In this document: positions 33,273 through 45,543 of the stretch, in pieces | Position numbering within the stretch: the first letter of the stretch is position 1 | Layout of the letters: each line of letters opens with the position of its first letter | Source of the DNA: Candolleomyces eurysporus | Taxonomy: Eukaryota; Basidiomycota; Agaricomycetes; Agaricales; Psathyrellaceae | Direction of reading: 5' to 3' | Assembly (NCBI GenBank): GCA_027579435.1 | Contig: JANBPK010000757.1 | Span: 1 to 64,000 of the forward strand | Length of the DNA: 64,000 nucleotides | Position numbers and translations under genes: made by a program | Notes under the pieces: model-generated | Seen by the model: the letters and a program-made list of their open reading frames with translations, nothing else | The model's database searches: none | Told to the model about the DNA's origin: nothing

Positions 33273-36008
33273 TCAGTCAACGTCCTCACTAGTCTCCCCC
33301 TCCACCGGCCCAAATCTATACCCCCCAACAACCTTNTCCCAAACAGCCCTCGTATCCACCTCCGCTCCCAGCCTCGANGCCAACAAGAACGCTCCACTCA
33401 GCTTCCTATTGAGACTATACGTCTCCCTGGGTGGGGGTGTCAACCTATGACTCAACATCACCGGTATCAAATCCCTAATCTCCTTCGTTATCTCCGCCCA
33501 CTGGGTGTTTCGCCCAAAGGCAAAGGGTTGTGGGGTCGANGGTTGGAAGGGNGTGGCNAGAAGAGTCATNGAGCGTACGTGGGCGTCNAGCATCGTGTCG
33601 TTTTCCTCGCCTGTGAGATACCCGAGTTTGATACTCCAATCGATGCATTGTTGGCGGTCGTTGGATGCGGCNGCTTGNAGGAGGCGGAGCCAGTTGTCCA
33701 TGAATTCTTTGGTGTAGGTGCGGGTTGCGCCAAAGTCGACTAGCTCGANCTGCGAAAGGAACATTGTTGGTTCGTGTGTTGGTCGTGAGCTGAGTNNACT
33801 ACTCACCTGCTTCGTCCNTGCATTCCACAANAAGTTCGTCCAGTTAGGATCCGTCTGCATAGTCCTAAACTCGAACAGCTCCCTCAAACATAGCTCGATA
33901 ATCCAAGCTGCGATATCGTTCCTATCCTGCTTGCTCAACGAGCCCACGCCACTGCCACCAACATCCTCAACGGTATCGAGGTCAGCGGGGAGGCCACTGC
34001 TGACATCGCCGACACCCACACCAGCTACTCGTTCCATGACAAGGACAGTATCCGAGCTGCCTTGCCACACCCAAGGAATNTTGAAGCGTGGGTCGTCACC
34101 GAGATAGTTCGGAGAGGCGAACTTTTGGAGGAAAGANGCTTCGCGTTGGTAGGAGCATTCGTCTGTTAGCTCGGATGACATGACCTGCAGTGCTGCGTCA
34201 GCCTCACCCACTCAGTAGGAAAGTTGGAAGGTGGTATTGGGGAGAAGCTTGAGGGAGCAGGAGGGAGGACTACGAACCTCAATCGTACGATCCAGGAACA
34301 AACCCTTGGGCAGCAGCCTCCCAGCGGTCAACAACATNTTGACGTATCCCAAATCACTTCGTATCGAGTTCGCGATGTTTGGGAATTGGACTTTGACCGC
34401 TACTTCTAGTCCATGCTCTGGATCTGAGGAACGTTCAATGGTCAGTCTAGAGAGAACTGCATGTAGAGGTCAGAAAACTTACCTCCAACTCCAGGCGGAA
34501 GATGCTTCGGNGCGANGACNGCNCGATGNACCTGCCCNATTGANGCTGCNGCAAATGGTACACGGTCGAANGACGTGAACACCGTTTCTTCTGGTTTGGC
34601 TGGGTTGCACCAGTNNGGACCNAATGANGAGGAGAGNACTTGCTATGANGAAANNNTTNNAATNAGTATCTTGGNNAAGGCNCGAGAAGGATAAAGANAA
34701 TANAGTACCTCCATCTGCCANTCTGGCATGTAATGCGCACTATCCTGTACACGNCGGAAGATCTGNTCGAGCTCNGGTGGGAGAACGTGTGTNTCTATAN
34801 GNGCGANGTAAGTCATNNNNNGNNAACCACNATGGGAGCNAGGGAGNATACNCACCTTGTATACTCATAAACTGACCCAACTTCANCGCAGCCCCGCGCA
34901 TCTGGCTCAACTTCCCGACGAGGCGCTTGATATTGGCTTCTGTGAGCATCAAGGAGCTGCTNCCTGCTTACACGTCGTCAACANCGCGAAACAAGNNAAG
35001 GAAGATGGATCATACCTTCGTCAGAGCCGGTAGTCCGTCGAACGAGCTCTGCAGCTGCACCGTACGATAGGGATGCCGCAAGACCTNTGNCATGNTNCAA
35101 AACAAANAAAGAGACNCGGTGCTTTGATATACGCACCTCCATAGTGGAACAGCCGGCCAATNCNCGANGAGGGTACTTTGGAAGATTGGAGATTTCGGAC
35201 TGGNCGNTGGGCNGCGGNGGTTTCGACGTCATTAGNAGCGGTTAGCGGTAATCTTGCTGCAGGTGAAATTGGGGTAGTATTCGAGGGTGTGTCGGGATAA
35301 TCCGGTAGAACACTAGTTGAAGTAGAAGCAGAAGGAATTGGTGTAGGTGCGGGTTTCGGTGAAGGCGCTCGAGCTGGCANTGCGTTTTGTTGTGGAAGAG
35401 GCTCTGGTTCTTCCTGTATTACTACGGAATGTGAATCTATTGACTAGAGATAGTCAGTAAGCAAAATGTCATGAGAAAACCAGCCTTCGCACCTTTTCTT
35501 CTTCTAATAGTGGGGGTTTGAGCTGAACTTTGAACTGAACCTGTCCTTGGANTTCCACCGCCTCCGAACTCGAGGTGTCCGCNCGAACGGTTCCTTGTAC
35601 AGTCCCAGTGGCGCCAATATCCTCTGCGCCGACGTCAAATTGGAACTCCAGTCCTCCCAGCTCGGCAGGAGGGCGTCCACCAGGATTCCGGTCTTCCCAT
35701 CGGGTATTTAATATCCGTCGAAACTCATCCTCCTCAGCCTCCCTCTCTTCTTTCAGTTTCGCAAGACGAGCTTGTCGAAGCTTGGCTGCACTGGNTTTTG
35801 GTTCTGTTTCCGATGCATTCAGCTCGCTGGGGTTTGTTGCCGAAGGAGTCGTCGAGCCCGATGAACCTAGTCCCGTTTTCAAGTTGATGGAGGTGGAAGC
35901 GCCAGCAGCGGCGGCAGCTTGGGCAGCCCGATGCCTTGCTGCATGGCCAAGGATCTGTGACAGTGAGTAAACCACGGAAAGGGTGTTGTACGCCGGCGAT
36001 GGAGGCAT
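33273..36008 (-). CDS. COQ8: COQ8/ADCK (UbiB) family protein
   Basis: Atypical kinase-like ATPase required for ubiquinone biosynthesis on the mitochondrial inner membrane. Multi-exon on the minus strand. In order: [18 protein letters not shown] near the start, a long Ser/Thr/Lys linker, [16 protein letters not shown] at about 35150, the hallmark KxGQ motif in [14 protein letters not shown] at about 34900, the QVHRA P-loop-like segment at about 34520, [20 protein letters not shown] at about 34400, MERVAGVGV at about 34040, NxxN-like and [17 protein letters not shown] (the DFG-equivalent) at about 33740, and a C-terminus ending EGETSEDVD. Start chosen at 36008 but an upstream ATG is possible. 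Many Ns, so splice sites and residues are provisional. Divergent from the next gene with about 250 nt between. Confidence 0.85.
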
Positions 36009-36258
36009 ACCGTCGCGTCGTCGATGTTGAGCTCGACGGACGTCGTGGACCGGGACGCGTTCCAGGTCGATGACGGCGCCGAGCGTGGTGGAGCGTGGGA
36101 TGATGGGATCGCGATTTCTGGTGATCCACACGATACGGATCAACAATCCTGAATTGTCTTGGGAACGGTGACCTGAAGGAGTATTCTCCGCTCAACGTCA
36201 AGTTCAAAGTTCAACGCTGGCTTCCTCATCGTCAGCATCGACCACGGCTGTAACAACG

Positions 36259-37925
36259 ATGGCGAGCGCATCTTCCTCATCGTCCTCATCATCTTCATCG
36301 CCCTCCCCGACGCCAGGACAGGCTTACTCGTACACAAGTCCAGTTCGAGGGTCCTGGACAGGGTCCGGCCAGGGTTCAGGTGTAACACGATATGTGGTGA
36401 AGACGCGAGTCCTAGCTCTCGATGCGAAGAAACGCCTTATTTACACTTTTTCTCTACAGCTCTGACGTTGTGGAAGATCTCCGAATTACAGTTGCTCACG
36501 AATCCTCGCCGTCGAACGTCTTATGGCACACGGTAAGGAGCAATTGACCTTCGAACTCCTACCTAATTACTTACTGTATCGTAGGAACGCTATCTGACCG
36601 CAAACCAAATCGTTCTTCATCTTATTCATACGCCATCAAGAACGACTCTTTGGACTGTCCACAGACCCATTAACACTCGCCGACAAGGATGGTACATTCG
36701 CCTGAGAAGCCCACAGTTTCCTGAGGGGATGAACATACCGCTCAAACCTATTTCACGGACAAGTCACTACTATGTGGAAGAAGGTTGTCTGAGCTTTCGC
36801 TGTCGGACCAACGCAGTCCCTGCTCCTACCATCCCGCCGTCGAACCCGAAACACCGGGATTCAGACAGTGCTTCGAGCAGTCGAAGTAGCGTTCACTCGT
36901 ACCCCCCTACGCCGCCCACAATGTCCCCGCAAATACATCAGCGGTCCCTGAGATCGGCCAGTCAGGACTTGTTAGCAAACTCCACTCCCTCAACCCCAAC
37001 AACAGGCGTGCCGCAGAGTAGGGGCATCGTACCAGCTTCGATGTTGTCGCCGAGCCAGTCGACCTCGTCAGATTTATCCATTCAACAGTCTGAGTCGACT
37101 ACAGAACTGCTAGCATCGACTTCGACTTCGCCTCCTCCTCAGTCACCGACTGGTACCATCAAACCCGCATTGCCTCAACTCCAGACCCAGCCTCCAGAGA
37201 CGAAAGGGATGGGAAAAAGAAGGGCTGACCCTCCGCCTTCAATTCAACTTCCATCGGAGATTACAGACTTTATACTCGCGCCTATGACCGCGTCGTCTAC
37301 TTTATACCCAACCCAGCAAGGCGTGACACCGCAGGTGCCTGCGGCCCAAGAATCTGCGCTATCCTCGCTCTTCAGCAAAGCTCTGAATTTGCTCAAATCA
37401 CAAACCACAACAGTCTCGGCTGGGACGTCGTTCCTCCTCACCAGGATTCCACCAGCACCGAGGTTTGCTGTGGACCCCACTGTGAGCCCGCCGCCGCCGT
37501 ATACGAGCTCCGCATCGCTTCCTCTAAAATCTCCCTCATCGTCGTCTTCGTCATCGGCTTCAGCTACTGCTGAGTCTCCCACTACGCCTACTGCAACTTC
37601 TTATACCAATACTCCATCTCGCTCGATCCCACCGACAACTGTCCAACCGTCGCCTGGTGCGCAACGGACGTCTGTGCTTTCGGGGTACCATCAGCAGACG
37701 TCCATATCCTCCGCGTCGCTCCAAGCTCCTTTGCCTCCGCCCTTGTTGACGTTTACGGACACGACGCCGTATTTGACGGTGCATGCCTCCCAAGGGATTT
37801 TGGAGGTGAGGGAGGACGAGCTGAGGATGACGGGTGTGGATAAGGCGTTTTGGGTCTGTGTTGGGTTGGTTTACTGGGGGTATATGGCTGATAGGGAGGG
37901 GTGGGTCTGGGCTGGAGAAGAGTGA
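36259..37925 (+). CDS. Unrecognised Ser/Pro-rich protein
   Basis: Starts MASASSSSSSSSSSPSPTPG. After an unresolved splice comes DVVEDLRITVAHESSPSN, an intron of about 50 nt at 36532, then ERYLTANQIVLHLIHTPSRT and TLWTVHRPINTRRQGWYIRL, which reads like a folded beta domain. The remaining 350 or so residues are Ser/Thr/Pro-rich, and the end has a conserved-looking LRMTGVDKAFWVCVGLVYW and a short hydrophobic stretch. Shares its promoter region with COQ8. No family recognised. Confidence 0.65.
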
Positions 37926-38304
37926 ATGAGTGGTCGAATATTTAAGTATGTGACTGCCGTTGTGTGTGCAAGGTTTCGCGGTTCTCCAGGCAGGGATTGA
38001 TGTGAACGGCAGTTATTTGTGTAGCCTTCTGAGCAGTAAATGTCATATTTGTGGAGACTGGTTCTCCTAGGCTTTTCGNCGGACAATTCTACGTTCTTTG
38101 GTAGACACCCCACCAAATAATCCGTGTCTGTTTTCCCTGCACGCTGATTGGCTGAACCCTCCGAGCGCTCATTGGTCGACCGTGAGAAAACTCTGAACGG
38201 GGCAAGGCAAGAGCGTGTTTCGCTGTCAAAATTTCGGTCACAACAAAACCACTGCTTGTCAGTGACGACGAACTCCTCGCCACCCTTCACATTCCTTCAT
38301 AACG
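37926..38304. other. Intergenic
   Basis: No gene seen; upstream region of the RRM gene. Confidence 0.4.
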
Positions 38305-39414
38305 ATGGCCTCCCCAGCAATGAGCGCCGCCCTCCGACTCTCCCAAAATGCCTCCCGCTCGACCCTCAAAATCTCGCACGTCTTGAGCGGGAGCACCCGG
38401 TCACTGTCGTGGACGTCGAACCAGGCTTCCAGAGCCTCTGTCGCACGGAACGCGGCGGCCTACAGCCTTATTCATTCGCAGTACCTCAACCAGCAGGTCG
38501 TACAGCGGTCTAGAGGTTTCAGCACTTCCGCTCTTGTCGAGGAGGAAAACAGCAGCAGTAGCACGTTGGGCAAGGTCGCTGACGCTATTCGGGAGCGAGA
38601 GCAGGAGGAGGGTGGTGAGGTTCAGGAAAGGCCGTATGGTGATCGGAGGCAGCGGGCCTATAACAGGGAGTACATCCCTAGCAAGACGGTGTTTGTGGGC
38701 TCAATACCGTTCTTTGCGACGGAGGAGGATGTGCGGAGGGTGTTTGAAGCTGCTGCTCCCATCAAGGAGATTAGGTTTGGAAGTGCGTTTTGTTTTTGCT
38801 CTCTTGAAGTTAGTATTCTGATTGCGTGTTTGCTTATTCTATGACAGAGGGGAAGAGGACACATAACGCCCCATTTGCGCATGTCACTTTCACGACATTG
38901 GACGATGCAGTTGCCGTCGTCGAGTCTGCCAAGCAGGAACCCTTCTATATGGAAGGCAGGGAACTACGCGTCTCGTATAGCGAGAAGCGCGATTANCCCC
39001 CCTTCCCATCGTTTGTTCTTCGATAACTTCCAAGGCGGTGACTTGGTCGCGTTGCGAGAGTTCTTGGGCGAATGTGCTCCTTGGGTGGACAACGCTTGGT
39101 TCAGTAAGTTGGCTTCTCCCCATGTGTTCGTGGATGATTTACCAACCTTTCTTGCTTTTTTCTAGACCTATCGAAGGAAACAGGGGAATTCAGACCCAGC
39201 GGCATCATCCAATTCCACACTGTCGAGCAAGCCACTCAAGTCCAAGCATCACTCAACAGACGCCCCGGTCCGGATGGTACACCTGTATTCATGAGGTTCG
39301 CCAGGGATGATCGGGAAGGAGGGAATTACAGAAATAATCGCCGCAGGGGCAATNGGGGGTCAAAATTATCAAAACAGAACTGCCAATGACCGTGAACCCA
39401 CTAGCCAGCAGTGA
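38305..39414 (+). CDS. Mitochondrial-type RRM RNA-binding protein (intact parent)
   Basis: Exons 38305-38782, 38848-39103 and 39166-39414. Two over-called bases (the N run at 38997 and the N plus G run at 39355) must be dropped; then the three exons sum to 981 nt and 326 residues with no stop. The N-terminus is Ser/Arg-rich without acidic residues and contains RGFSTSALVEEE, fitting a mitochondrial presequence with a cleavage site. The RRM has RNP2 VFVGSI at about residue 132 and an RNP1-like NAPFAHVTF. A second, partial RRM-like half (RPSGIIQFHTVEQA; PVFMRFARDDR) follows, then a Gly/Arg/Asn-rich tail. Five relics of it lie in the window. Confidence 0.75.
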
Positions 39415-40726
39415 ACTACGGAGTTCTGTGGCCGCCGTATAGAGACTGAGGATTCCGTGGTTCCTGTGCCCTAAAAGGGAGTACAGAGGCCATTGAGTTT
39501 CTTAGTGATAGAGTTGACGCTTCATGTCATCCACCGCCCTCCTCTCCCCACTCATGTAGCTTATTGTCTTGTCTAATTCACCTAGTCCATTCTTAGAGGG
39601 TGCTGTGACCACCCTTACCATCCTACCGCGGTGCCGCTGCTCGAATGTATTGGTTCTCGGGTTAACAGCTTTTCAACCCAGTGTGGCGCGAAGTATCGGG
39701 CAAAGGATAAGACCGTGAATTACAACGACACCAGCCGATTTTGGGAGAGGAAACTCACACCTGAGTCAATACATCGTCCCTTGAATGCCCGTTCCCCGAG
39801 TCAAGACTTTCTATCCATGGACAAAGGGAAGGTTGAAACAACAGAGACGGGGGAATACGTCTAACATGCACGCTTTGGGAGTTCCATAATGTTCTATGCC
39901 TAGTTTTCATCCTAATGAATGGTGGTCCTGTTGCAACGTGGTGGAGGTTCAGGGTAAGGTTCTGATCTGTGTGATCGTTGGTTGCCCTCCGAATCGTGCG
40001 CATGACCAGTGAATTCCGCAGTGTCGACCCGAAATTTTTGTTACAACGAGGTGAGGAAGTGTGTCAATGGCACCGGGTGGGTGACGCTCGCGCTATAGCT
40101 GCTATCACTTAGCGTTATTACTGTAAGTAGTACATGTGTACATAGAGGCTCAGGTTAGCTTTGACAAGACACAGTCAGATCTGGGTGAGTCAATTTATCG
40201 AACTCTAAACGCCGAGTTACATTTCGTCTTCTCGGCTGTGTTGATTTGCGACTACCTTCCATGTACATCCGGGAGGTTGCGTGTACGATTGCTACATAGG
40301 AGGATTAAAGCTGGATCGGGCAGGCCCGGGGCTGCGTTTGTATTGCAAGCAAACCTCCCCGAGTTTCCGAGCCAATGACAAAGACCTTGTACCTGAGAAA
40401 CACAAGAAGCCCGGTGGGCCAGTTCGTTCATCAAACGCCGGATTGGCATGAGGGTCCAGCCGGACTTTTTGGTGGGGCCAAACTCCTTCCTCAGTACAAG
40501 AAATGAGCAGGTGCGAATTAGGAAAACCTGGCAGCGCGCAGCGGGCCAGTTCAGTAGTAGGTACAGGAGCGGCGTAAAAAATGATGGACTGATAAGCGGT
40601 AAGCGCCTTGGACTAGGGGAAATCGAGGGTATCGGAGATCGCTACGCCGCTTTGGCTGCATGCAGCCAAAACGGTCTTGAAGTAAGGAAATGGGCTGACA
40701 ATTGACTCTTTTGTTTAGCCCGGATG
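39415..40726. other. Intergenic, diverged mirror of 15.9-17.0 kb
   Basis: No gene seen. Blocks near 39.77-39.89 and 40.00-40.15 kb match 16.5-16.63 and 15.95-16.11 kb in inverted order. Confidence 0.45.
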
Positions 40727-41093
40727 TCAAACACGGTGGCTGCGAGGGGCCGACCAGTCCTCAGGTGGAAGAGGTACATTGAATCTTGGATTGACCAATG
40801 GAGGTGGTACTGACGGCAAAGCCATATTCTGCACATTCGCTGTTGAGGAGCCTCCAGACGGGGAAGTGGCAATCTTCGACGCGCCACTGTGGTGCAGTGC
40901 CTGGCCGTGGTTAGCATTCGACTTCCAACCCGAGTGATTCGGAAAAGGGACTGGAACGTCGAGGTCGATTGGGTTTGGTGCGCTGTATGCCCCGGGAGAT
41001 GAGCTTTGCTTGATGCTCTTCTTCCCTGTTGAAAAAGGTGAGTGATCAAGCAGTACTGTACCTCAGAAAGTCCAGTGAAAACTGACCGTCCAT
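40727..41093 (-). CDS. Small two-exon family protein E2
   Basis: Exon 1 41093-41087 (ATGGACG), 61-nt intron, exon 2 41025-40727; 101 residues in frame. Begins MDGKKSIKQSSSPGAYSAPN, then PIDLDVPVPFPNHSGW, and later PPPLVNPRFNVPLPPED. Diverged partner of E1. Open in spite of many substitutions and indels relative to E1. Confidence 0.6.
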
Positions 41094-43216
41094 CGTTATA
41101 GATGTCAATGTCTTTCAGAAGATCAACGTCTTGCAGCTGGAGTGTGGATGGCGTTGAGAGGCGTCTCTCCAGGAGATAACTCTAGCGGTTCAGGGGAAAA
41201 TATACAGGAAGGCTGTCAAGCTTGTGGCACATTTATATGATTTTCTCGGCCATGTTTACCTGTACGTTACTCAGGGCTCTCAGCGAATTCCGGTGATTTT
41301 AACCCTTCTGATGACTCCAATATGATCTGCGCTTTGTGATACAATTGGCTTTGCATGGTGTTCACTTTGTATCTGTTATTAATCGCGCAGATCGGCACTT
41401 CATACCTAGTGACTCCGGTCATGGTGTGTATCGTCATGCAAATAGCAAATAAAGGTCCACGTGTGGCAACCGAGGTTAGCTGAATGGAGCAGTTCAGTTC
41501 TTTAAGAAAGGCAAAAAGAGAATGGCACAGCATACTACTTGAGGAAATCTCTGTGCTACTACGATATCGCAACGGAATTCCATATTTGTTAGGGTGTTTT
41601 TTATTGGGCATTCGCATGCGAGAGGCCATCAGCGCAAACCAGGCAACTGATATCCCATTACCGCGAGAGATATCGCACATCGACGACCCGCAGCACCGAA
41701 ACGGTGAGGGTCATCTTGGGATCGGTTCGCTGATCGCGTCGGATTGGCGAACCATTTGGCACACCCATGTACAAGACCCTTTGCATACAATACCTCAGAT
41801 ATCACTATTAGCCCAAAATATTTTTTTTAGACAAACTGAGCCGGAATAGATGTCATTCGAGTACATAGAGTGATTGCATGACAAGAGGAACCAATACGGG
41901 TACCATACCTCAAGGTACTTAACAGACCCCCAGTCGCAGCCTCTGAGCTCGTCATCTGGGCCCATCCCAAACCGTTAAAAGGATGGGGTAATAGATCGGC
42001 AGCATGCGGTACCGCTGCAACTTGCACTGAGACGTGCGTCCCTCAGCCACCTATCGCCACAAAAGTTCGAACCAGCTGGTGCATCCAGACCGGTGCAGCG
42101 CTTGTTCTACTACCGTGAGCTATGTTGAGGACTAGTGGGGCCAATTAAGCGCTGAGAGAGAGTGGCATATAGCCCGAGGAGGACGGGGATTGGGGTGAAG
42201 ATTGGGAGGGAAGAAAGAAAAGTTTGGGGCTTCAAAAAGCAAGTCGCATCTTATCTGAAGTGTGACGCCGGCGCGTGATGTCACGATCTTCAGTCCGCTG
42301 CAAACTTTAAGTGTCTAGTACCGTCGCCTCACTTTATGAGACGATGCTGGATGTCGGTCAGCTGGTTCTTCGCTGATGTCATGAGCCTAGGTTGGCAGAG
42401 CTGATTCCCCGGGGCNTTTTTGACTCCACAACGTAAACGTGACATCTAACCAGCCTCTTCGATCGAGATAGAGTTTGTGAACCAGTTCACCTTGTTCCGT
42501 CTAGGTCCCTTTATCTTTTATGGGTTGTGAGGTTAAGGGTGCGAGGAATTATGGCATCCTGCGCAGTACTGCAGTCGGGAACCGGTGAGACCAGATCACT
42601 TAGGCTTTCATCTCGCATCTCGAATCTGCGAGGGGTGCATCCGTCACGCAACCTGTATCGGGAATGACAAAAGCCACGTTCACTTCGTGCAGCCGCGATG
42701 TTTACATGAAGTTGTGACGGTGGCACGTACTTACTGTGACGAAAACATATCCTCGTTGTGAGGACATGCCCTTACTGCAATACAGGGCCTTTCCGACGTT
42801 TGCACAGCGCCAATACGGCCTGATCCTTATCAGCTTACCCAATGAAGACTTAATCTCAGATCTTGTTGTTACACTAGCAAATTGTCAAACATGATCTACA
42901 TCTTTCAGGTTGGCGGAGACATATTTCGGACTTCAAATCAGTAAATTCCTAGCAGATATCAGATAGTAGACGGTATCACAGCTTCAGCATCTCAAAATGC
43001 ACCTTCTCAGTACACACTGAGAATTGTAAGCGGATCGAGTCGTAGGCTGTGTATCAAGGAGCCTGGAAGAGAAGGACGATTCGGATTGGCATCCCATCAT
43101 GATTGATCACGTGAGGGTTTGTCCTAGGCGCCGGATGGAAATTCTAGTCTAAGTCAGTAGCCGTTGTTCACGACAAGCGCCTTCGCTTGACGGTGTCCGG
43201 CGCGCCTATCTCACTT
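41094..43216. other. Intergenic
   Basis: About 2.1 kb with no recognisable gene. A 121-codon frame at 41484-41849 has no support. Partial inverted homology to 13.4-14.6 kb. Confidence 0.4.
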
Positions 43217-43579
43217 TCATTTCTCCTTCACAGGGCTTGTCGTATCTGGCCCTTTGATTCCTTCCTCTGGTGGAAGGGGTATACCGAACCTCGAATGAAC
43301 CAACAGGGGAGGCGTCAAGGGCGAACGTGTGTGGGGCGACGACACCCATGACGGCGAAGTAGTGGGCTGCCGCGGGCTCTGCGTTCGACTGTCATCCGTG
43401 GACTCCCATCCTGAGTATCTTGGGAATGGCACTGGGACGTTGAGGTCGATTGCGGTTGGCCCTTCAATCTTTTCATGAAATTGATCTTGTCCAATGCTGT
43501 TGTTGCAGCTGCTCCCTGTTGACGATGACGATGAGCAGTGACCACTATTCTAGATTGGACTCTACAGCTTACCATTCAT
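43217..43579 (-). pseudogene. Small two-exon family member D2 (one-base frameshift)
   Basis: Exon 1 43579-43573 (ATGAATG), exon 2 43516-43217. Compared with D1 an extra A in AACAAACAG (43501 region) breaks the frame near codon 8; the rest is open and keeps AIDLNVPVPFPRYSGW and LLVHSRFGIPLPPEEG, ending VKEK. It is a short A run, so either a real mutation or a base-calling error. Confidence 0.55.
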
Positions 43580-45364
43580 TCTCCCACAAGGTCCCTCACA
43601 CAAGGCCGCTTAATTGCAAGCAGAGAATAAATTGGCTAGATGAGCGTCCCTCTTGATGCTGGGGACTGGTTCGGAGCGACAAAAGTGGGGGGAAAGAATG
43701 GGCAGGAAGGGAGTAGAAACACGTACGACTTTTGCGACATGGGTCGGATCCTTTTTCACTACCTCAGGATACCTACGGGGACTTCCGTACAATCCCGTCA
43801 AGTCCAATCTGGGACTCAGAATGACATGTTCATCTGTATTTTTCACCTTAAACAGCTCTTTGGGCCAATAACGAGTCCATGGACTCGGAGAAGTTGTCCC
43901 TGTTTGGCTTCTATTTACCAATTCCAGTCTTTAGCCCCGACTGACTCATTCATGGCGGGCATGAGGCCTCCTAGAAAGGATGAAAGAGATTATGCGCGAA
44001 CCCACAAGCTTCAGATCAGATGCGCCAGTCTACAATACGCACTGAAGATGTCCATGATAAGTCGAGACTCATACGATCTCTTTCTCCATAAGCATAGTGT
44101 CGGGAAAGGCGCTCTAGACATCAACGACCGTCCGAGCACCAAGCCGCAGTACAGATCAACGGTGGAGAAACTTCACCGACGGCGGGGGAAAACATCCCCC
44201 GACGGTCCTACTTCCCGTCCCGACCCGATGAAGACCAGCTGAACCGAGCCAGGCGAGTTGGCACAGTGGTATTGCGTCCTACTTGTAATGGGAAGGTCGT
44301 TCGTTCAAACCGGGTCCGTGGCAGCCTCACTTTTCACAAGAATTTTATGTGCCATTATTTCATGTTCGTCAGTAGGAGAGGCTTACCCGAGAGACAGGCT
44401 AGGTTAGGTCAGTTGACGAAGGTAGACGCAGAGAGAGAACCGCCTCCAAAATTGTTTGCTCCAATCTTAGTCTCGGAAGGGAAAGCAGGGGATAGCCGCA
44501 GAAGGACAAAGGACGCGTGCATTTTCTCGCCAATCCTGTAGTCTCATCAGCAGGAAGTCGACGAAGATCTCGGGAGGTACGACGGGTTTGTGCGCAAGCC
44601 ATTGACACACTGCTACCGGACCTTTCGGCACTAATGGGTAGCGAGCCTCAACTAGTAATAAAGTTATGCCTGCCCACAATCATTTTTGACCCCTGGAATT
44701 ATACTTGGTGCTTAAACTGGCCGCCGCCGTCATGTACAAGCAACTTCGATACCGGCTTTAACCACCAACCCAGACGGTATGAGTGGATTGGAGATCAATG
44801 ATCATGTGCGACTCTGGGACTGGTCTACCAACCGACCGACCACCTTGAATCTGGCTCCGCTTCCTAACCACGAAGTGCCAGGTGCAATCCATGTAGCCAA
44901 TCCCAAATGACGCAGTACGGAACGGCTCCAAATCTTACACGCCGGCTTGCAGCGATACCAGAAGGTTCGGAGATCAAGATTGAGGACTGTACGCTACTTG
45001 GTCCTGGCCTTTTTTCGCTATCAAACGCTACGCGGAAGCTCTACGCTTTGTACAAGCATGGCTTGACACTATTGACTACGGCCGCTCTCCTCAACGTGGA
45101 GGAACCCTGTTCCAGGAAATTAGAAAGATCTTGCTTTTTGAGAAATAAGAGAAAATTTGTTGAATTTCGGAGTGCTGGCAGACCGAACTTTTATGTTTTA
45201 GACGTCACTTTCCACGTTCTTCTACACCTCCCTTCGCTACTACGGGGCTTCCCTTTGTATTGAATTTTTCCTGCCCGAGCTTGACACGCTCACTTATATA
45301 GTAGAAGCTAAAGCGCGTCTGCCCACCGTTGCTTGACCTCTTCCTCTCGCCTACTATCTTTTGC
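43580..45364. other. Intergenic with tRNA relic
   Basis: Other than the tRNA-Thr relic at 44252-44323, no gene is recognised in this 1.8 kb. Confidence 0.4.
44252..44323 (+). pseudogene. tRNA-Thr(UGU) relic
   Basis: Anticodon loop CTTGTAA and T arm (GTTCG / TTCAAAC) remain, but the acceptor stem GGCGAGT no longer pairs with CCGTGGC. Divergent from D2, like the tRNA-Thr sequences beside D1 and D3. Confidence 0.65.
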
Positions 45365-45543
45365 ACAACGGATGTTTGAGGAGCCAAGATATTCTCAAAG
45401 GCAGCGATCAATTCCAATTCCAAGTCTTTGCTTTAATGTGGCTATAATACAGGTGTGTATGTGAATCTATGATTCTAGGAGTTCTATGAAGTCCGCAAAT
45501 GCTCGAATAACTAGTAGTCCAAAGGTGCTCTGGTATTTAAAAA

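Noticed and set aside
41484..41849. 121-codon plus-strand frame
   Set aside because: Not kept in the homologous stretch near 14.1-14.5 kb and no coding features.
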